Position numbers and translations under genes: made by a program. Shown in pieces: positions 33,258 to 33,502 of a DNA stretch of 33,502 bases (the first letter of the stretch is position 1; every line of letters starts with the position of its first letter). Source of the stretch: a virus. The stretch is taken from IMG/VR virus record IMGVR_UViG_3300044644_000442, positions 1-33,502 of that record. One strand, written 5' to 3'. Under the pieces are notes generated by a model, which saw only the letters and a list, made by a program, of their open reading frames with translations, was not told the DNA's origin and ran no database searches.

Positions 33258-33274
33258 ATTATATTTCACCTACC

Positions 33275-33502
33275 TTATTTAATTAATTCTGTTACGGAAC
33301 CGAGGAAAGAACCGTTCCACTTTGATTTTTTGATTGTTACTTCCTGAGACCCGCCAAGGTCTGAGGACTTCTTAATTGCAGTCTCTGATTCTACTGCATC
33401 GACACGCTTTTCTACGCCATCAATCGTGTTCTTGATATCTTCTACAGCCTTTGAAAGTGCTGTATGTTGTTCTGCCAATTCTGAAATACGACCATCAACG
33501 CT
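33275..33502 (-). CDS. Capsid maturation protease / scaffold, C-terminal end (partial)
   Basis: Only the last 75 codons are in the window, and the reading frame is open to the right edge. The visible part is a heptad-rich coiled coil (VEDIKNTIDGVEKRVDAVES) followed by a short conserved-looking end (WNGSFLGSVTELIK). Coiled-coil tails like this form the scaffold domain of protease-scaffold fusions that precede the capsid gene in many actinobacterial phages. The TTG at 33478 is an internal codon, not a start. The protease domain itself cannot be seen, so a separate scaffold protein is possible. Confidence 0.75.
   Translation of the reverse strand, partial: SVDGRISELAEQHTALSKAVEDIKNTIDGVEKRVDAVESETAIKKSSDLGGSQEVTIKKSKWNGSFLGSVTELIK

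Noticed and set aside
33258-33263. TATAAT just before the capsid ATG
   Set aside because: It touches the ATG, so transcription would begin inside the gene. A good GGTAGGTG ribosome binding site shows the gene is translated from an upstream transcript.
1-33502. Search by eye for tRNA genes, CRISPR arrays, insertion sequences, integrase and attachment sites
   Set aside because: Intergenic spaces are all under 120 bases and are accounted for by promoters, terminators and leaders. No cloverleaf, repeat-spacer pattern or transposase was recognised.

Overview
The window is a continuous piece of a tailed double-stranded DNA bacteriophage genome. Every supported gene lies on the minus strand, so transcription runs from the right edge to the left edge. 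A 2160-residue tape measure protein, a tail terminator candidate and a major tail tube protein, with no visible sheath gene, indicate a long-tailed siphovirus. The DNA is AT-rich by eye. Ribosome binding sites are strong and Gram-positive-like, and GTG and TTG starts occur. The gene set (DnaE-type polymerase, RecA, DnaB/primase pair, MazG, several small conserved replication-block proteins, FN3-rich tail fibres) resembles phages of Actinobacteria. With this base composition, a low-GC actinobacterial host such as freshwater lineages is my guess. The host is inferred, not shown.

Virion block (33502 down to about 9640), in transcription order: C-terminus of the capsid maturation protease/scaffold (cut by the window edge), HK97-fold major capsid protein, terminator and promoter, a SAP-like small protein, head-tail adaptor, head-closure protein, neck/tail-completion protein, tail terminator candidate, major tail protein, terminator and promoter. 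Next come the tail assembly chaperones, made as a short form and a -1 frameshifted long form at a CCCAAAC slip site, then the tape measure protein, distal tail/hub proteins, tail-tip and fibre proteins (including an 846-residue tail fibre and a 705-residue FN3 protein), and a cluster of small coiled-coil proteins with two small beta-rich proteins.

Replication block (9553 down to 1), below a strong promoter and an intrinsic terminator stacked together at 9569-9635: metallophosphoesterase, zinc-ribbon protein, helix-turn-helix protein, two small conserved proteins, DnaB-family helicase, a small conserved protein, DnaG-type primase, ssDNA-binding protein, DNA polymerase III alpha subunit, a 67-residue protein, MazG-like pyrophosphohydrolase, and RecA (cut by the left edge). 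Together these could load and run a largely phage-encoded fork, using the host clamp and clamp loader, neither of which is seen here.

Regulation is unusually legible. An extended -10 motif (TGnTATAAT or one mismatch) recurs before recA, ssb, the metallophosphoesterase, a tail-tip gene (where it implies a leaderless mRNA) and the gene after the capsid gene. Intrinsic terminators follow the major capsid gene, the major tail gene and the whole virion block. I saw no tRNA, CRISPR, insertion sequence, integrase or att site. No gene-free stretch exceeds 120 bases. I did not find a clearly new defence or enzymatic system. The most noteworthy items are the promoter-terminator-RBS stack, the programmed frameshift, the complete PHP metal site in the polymerase, and an unexplained ~300-residue segment inside the tape measure protein.
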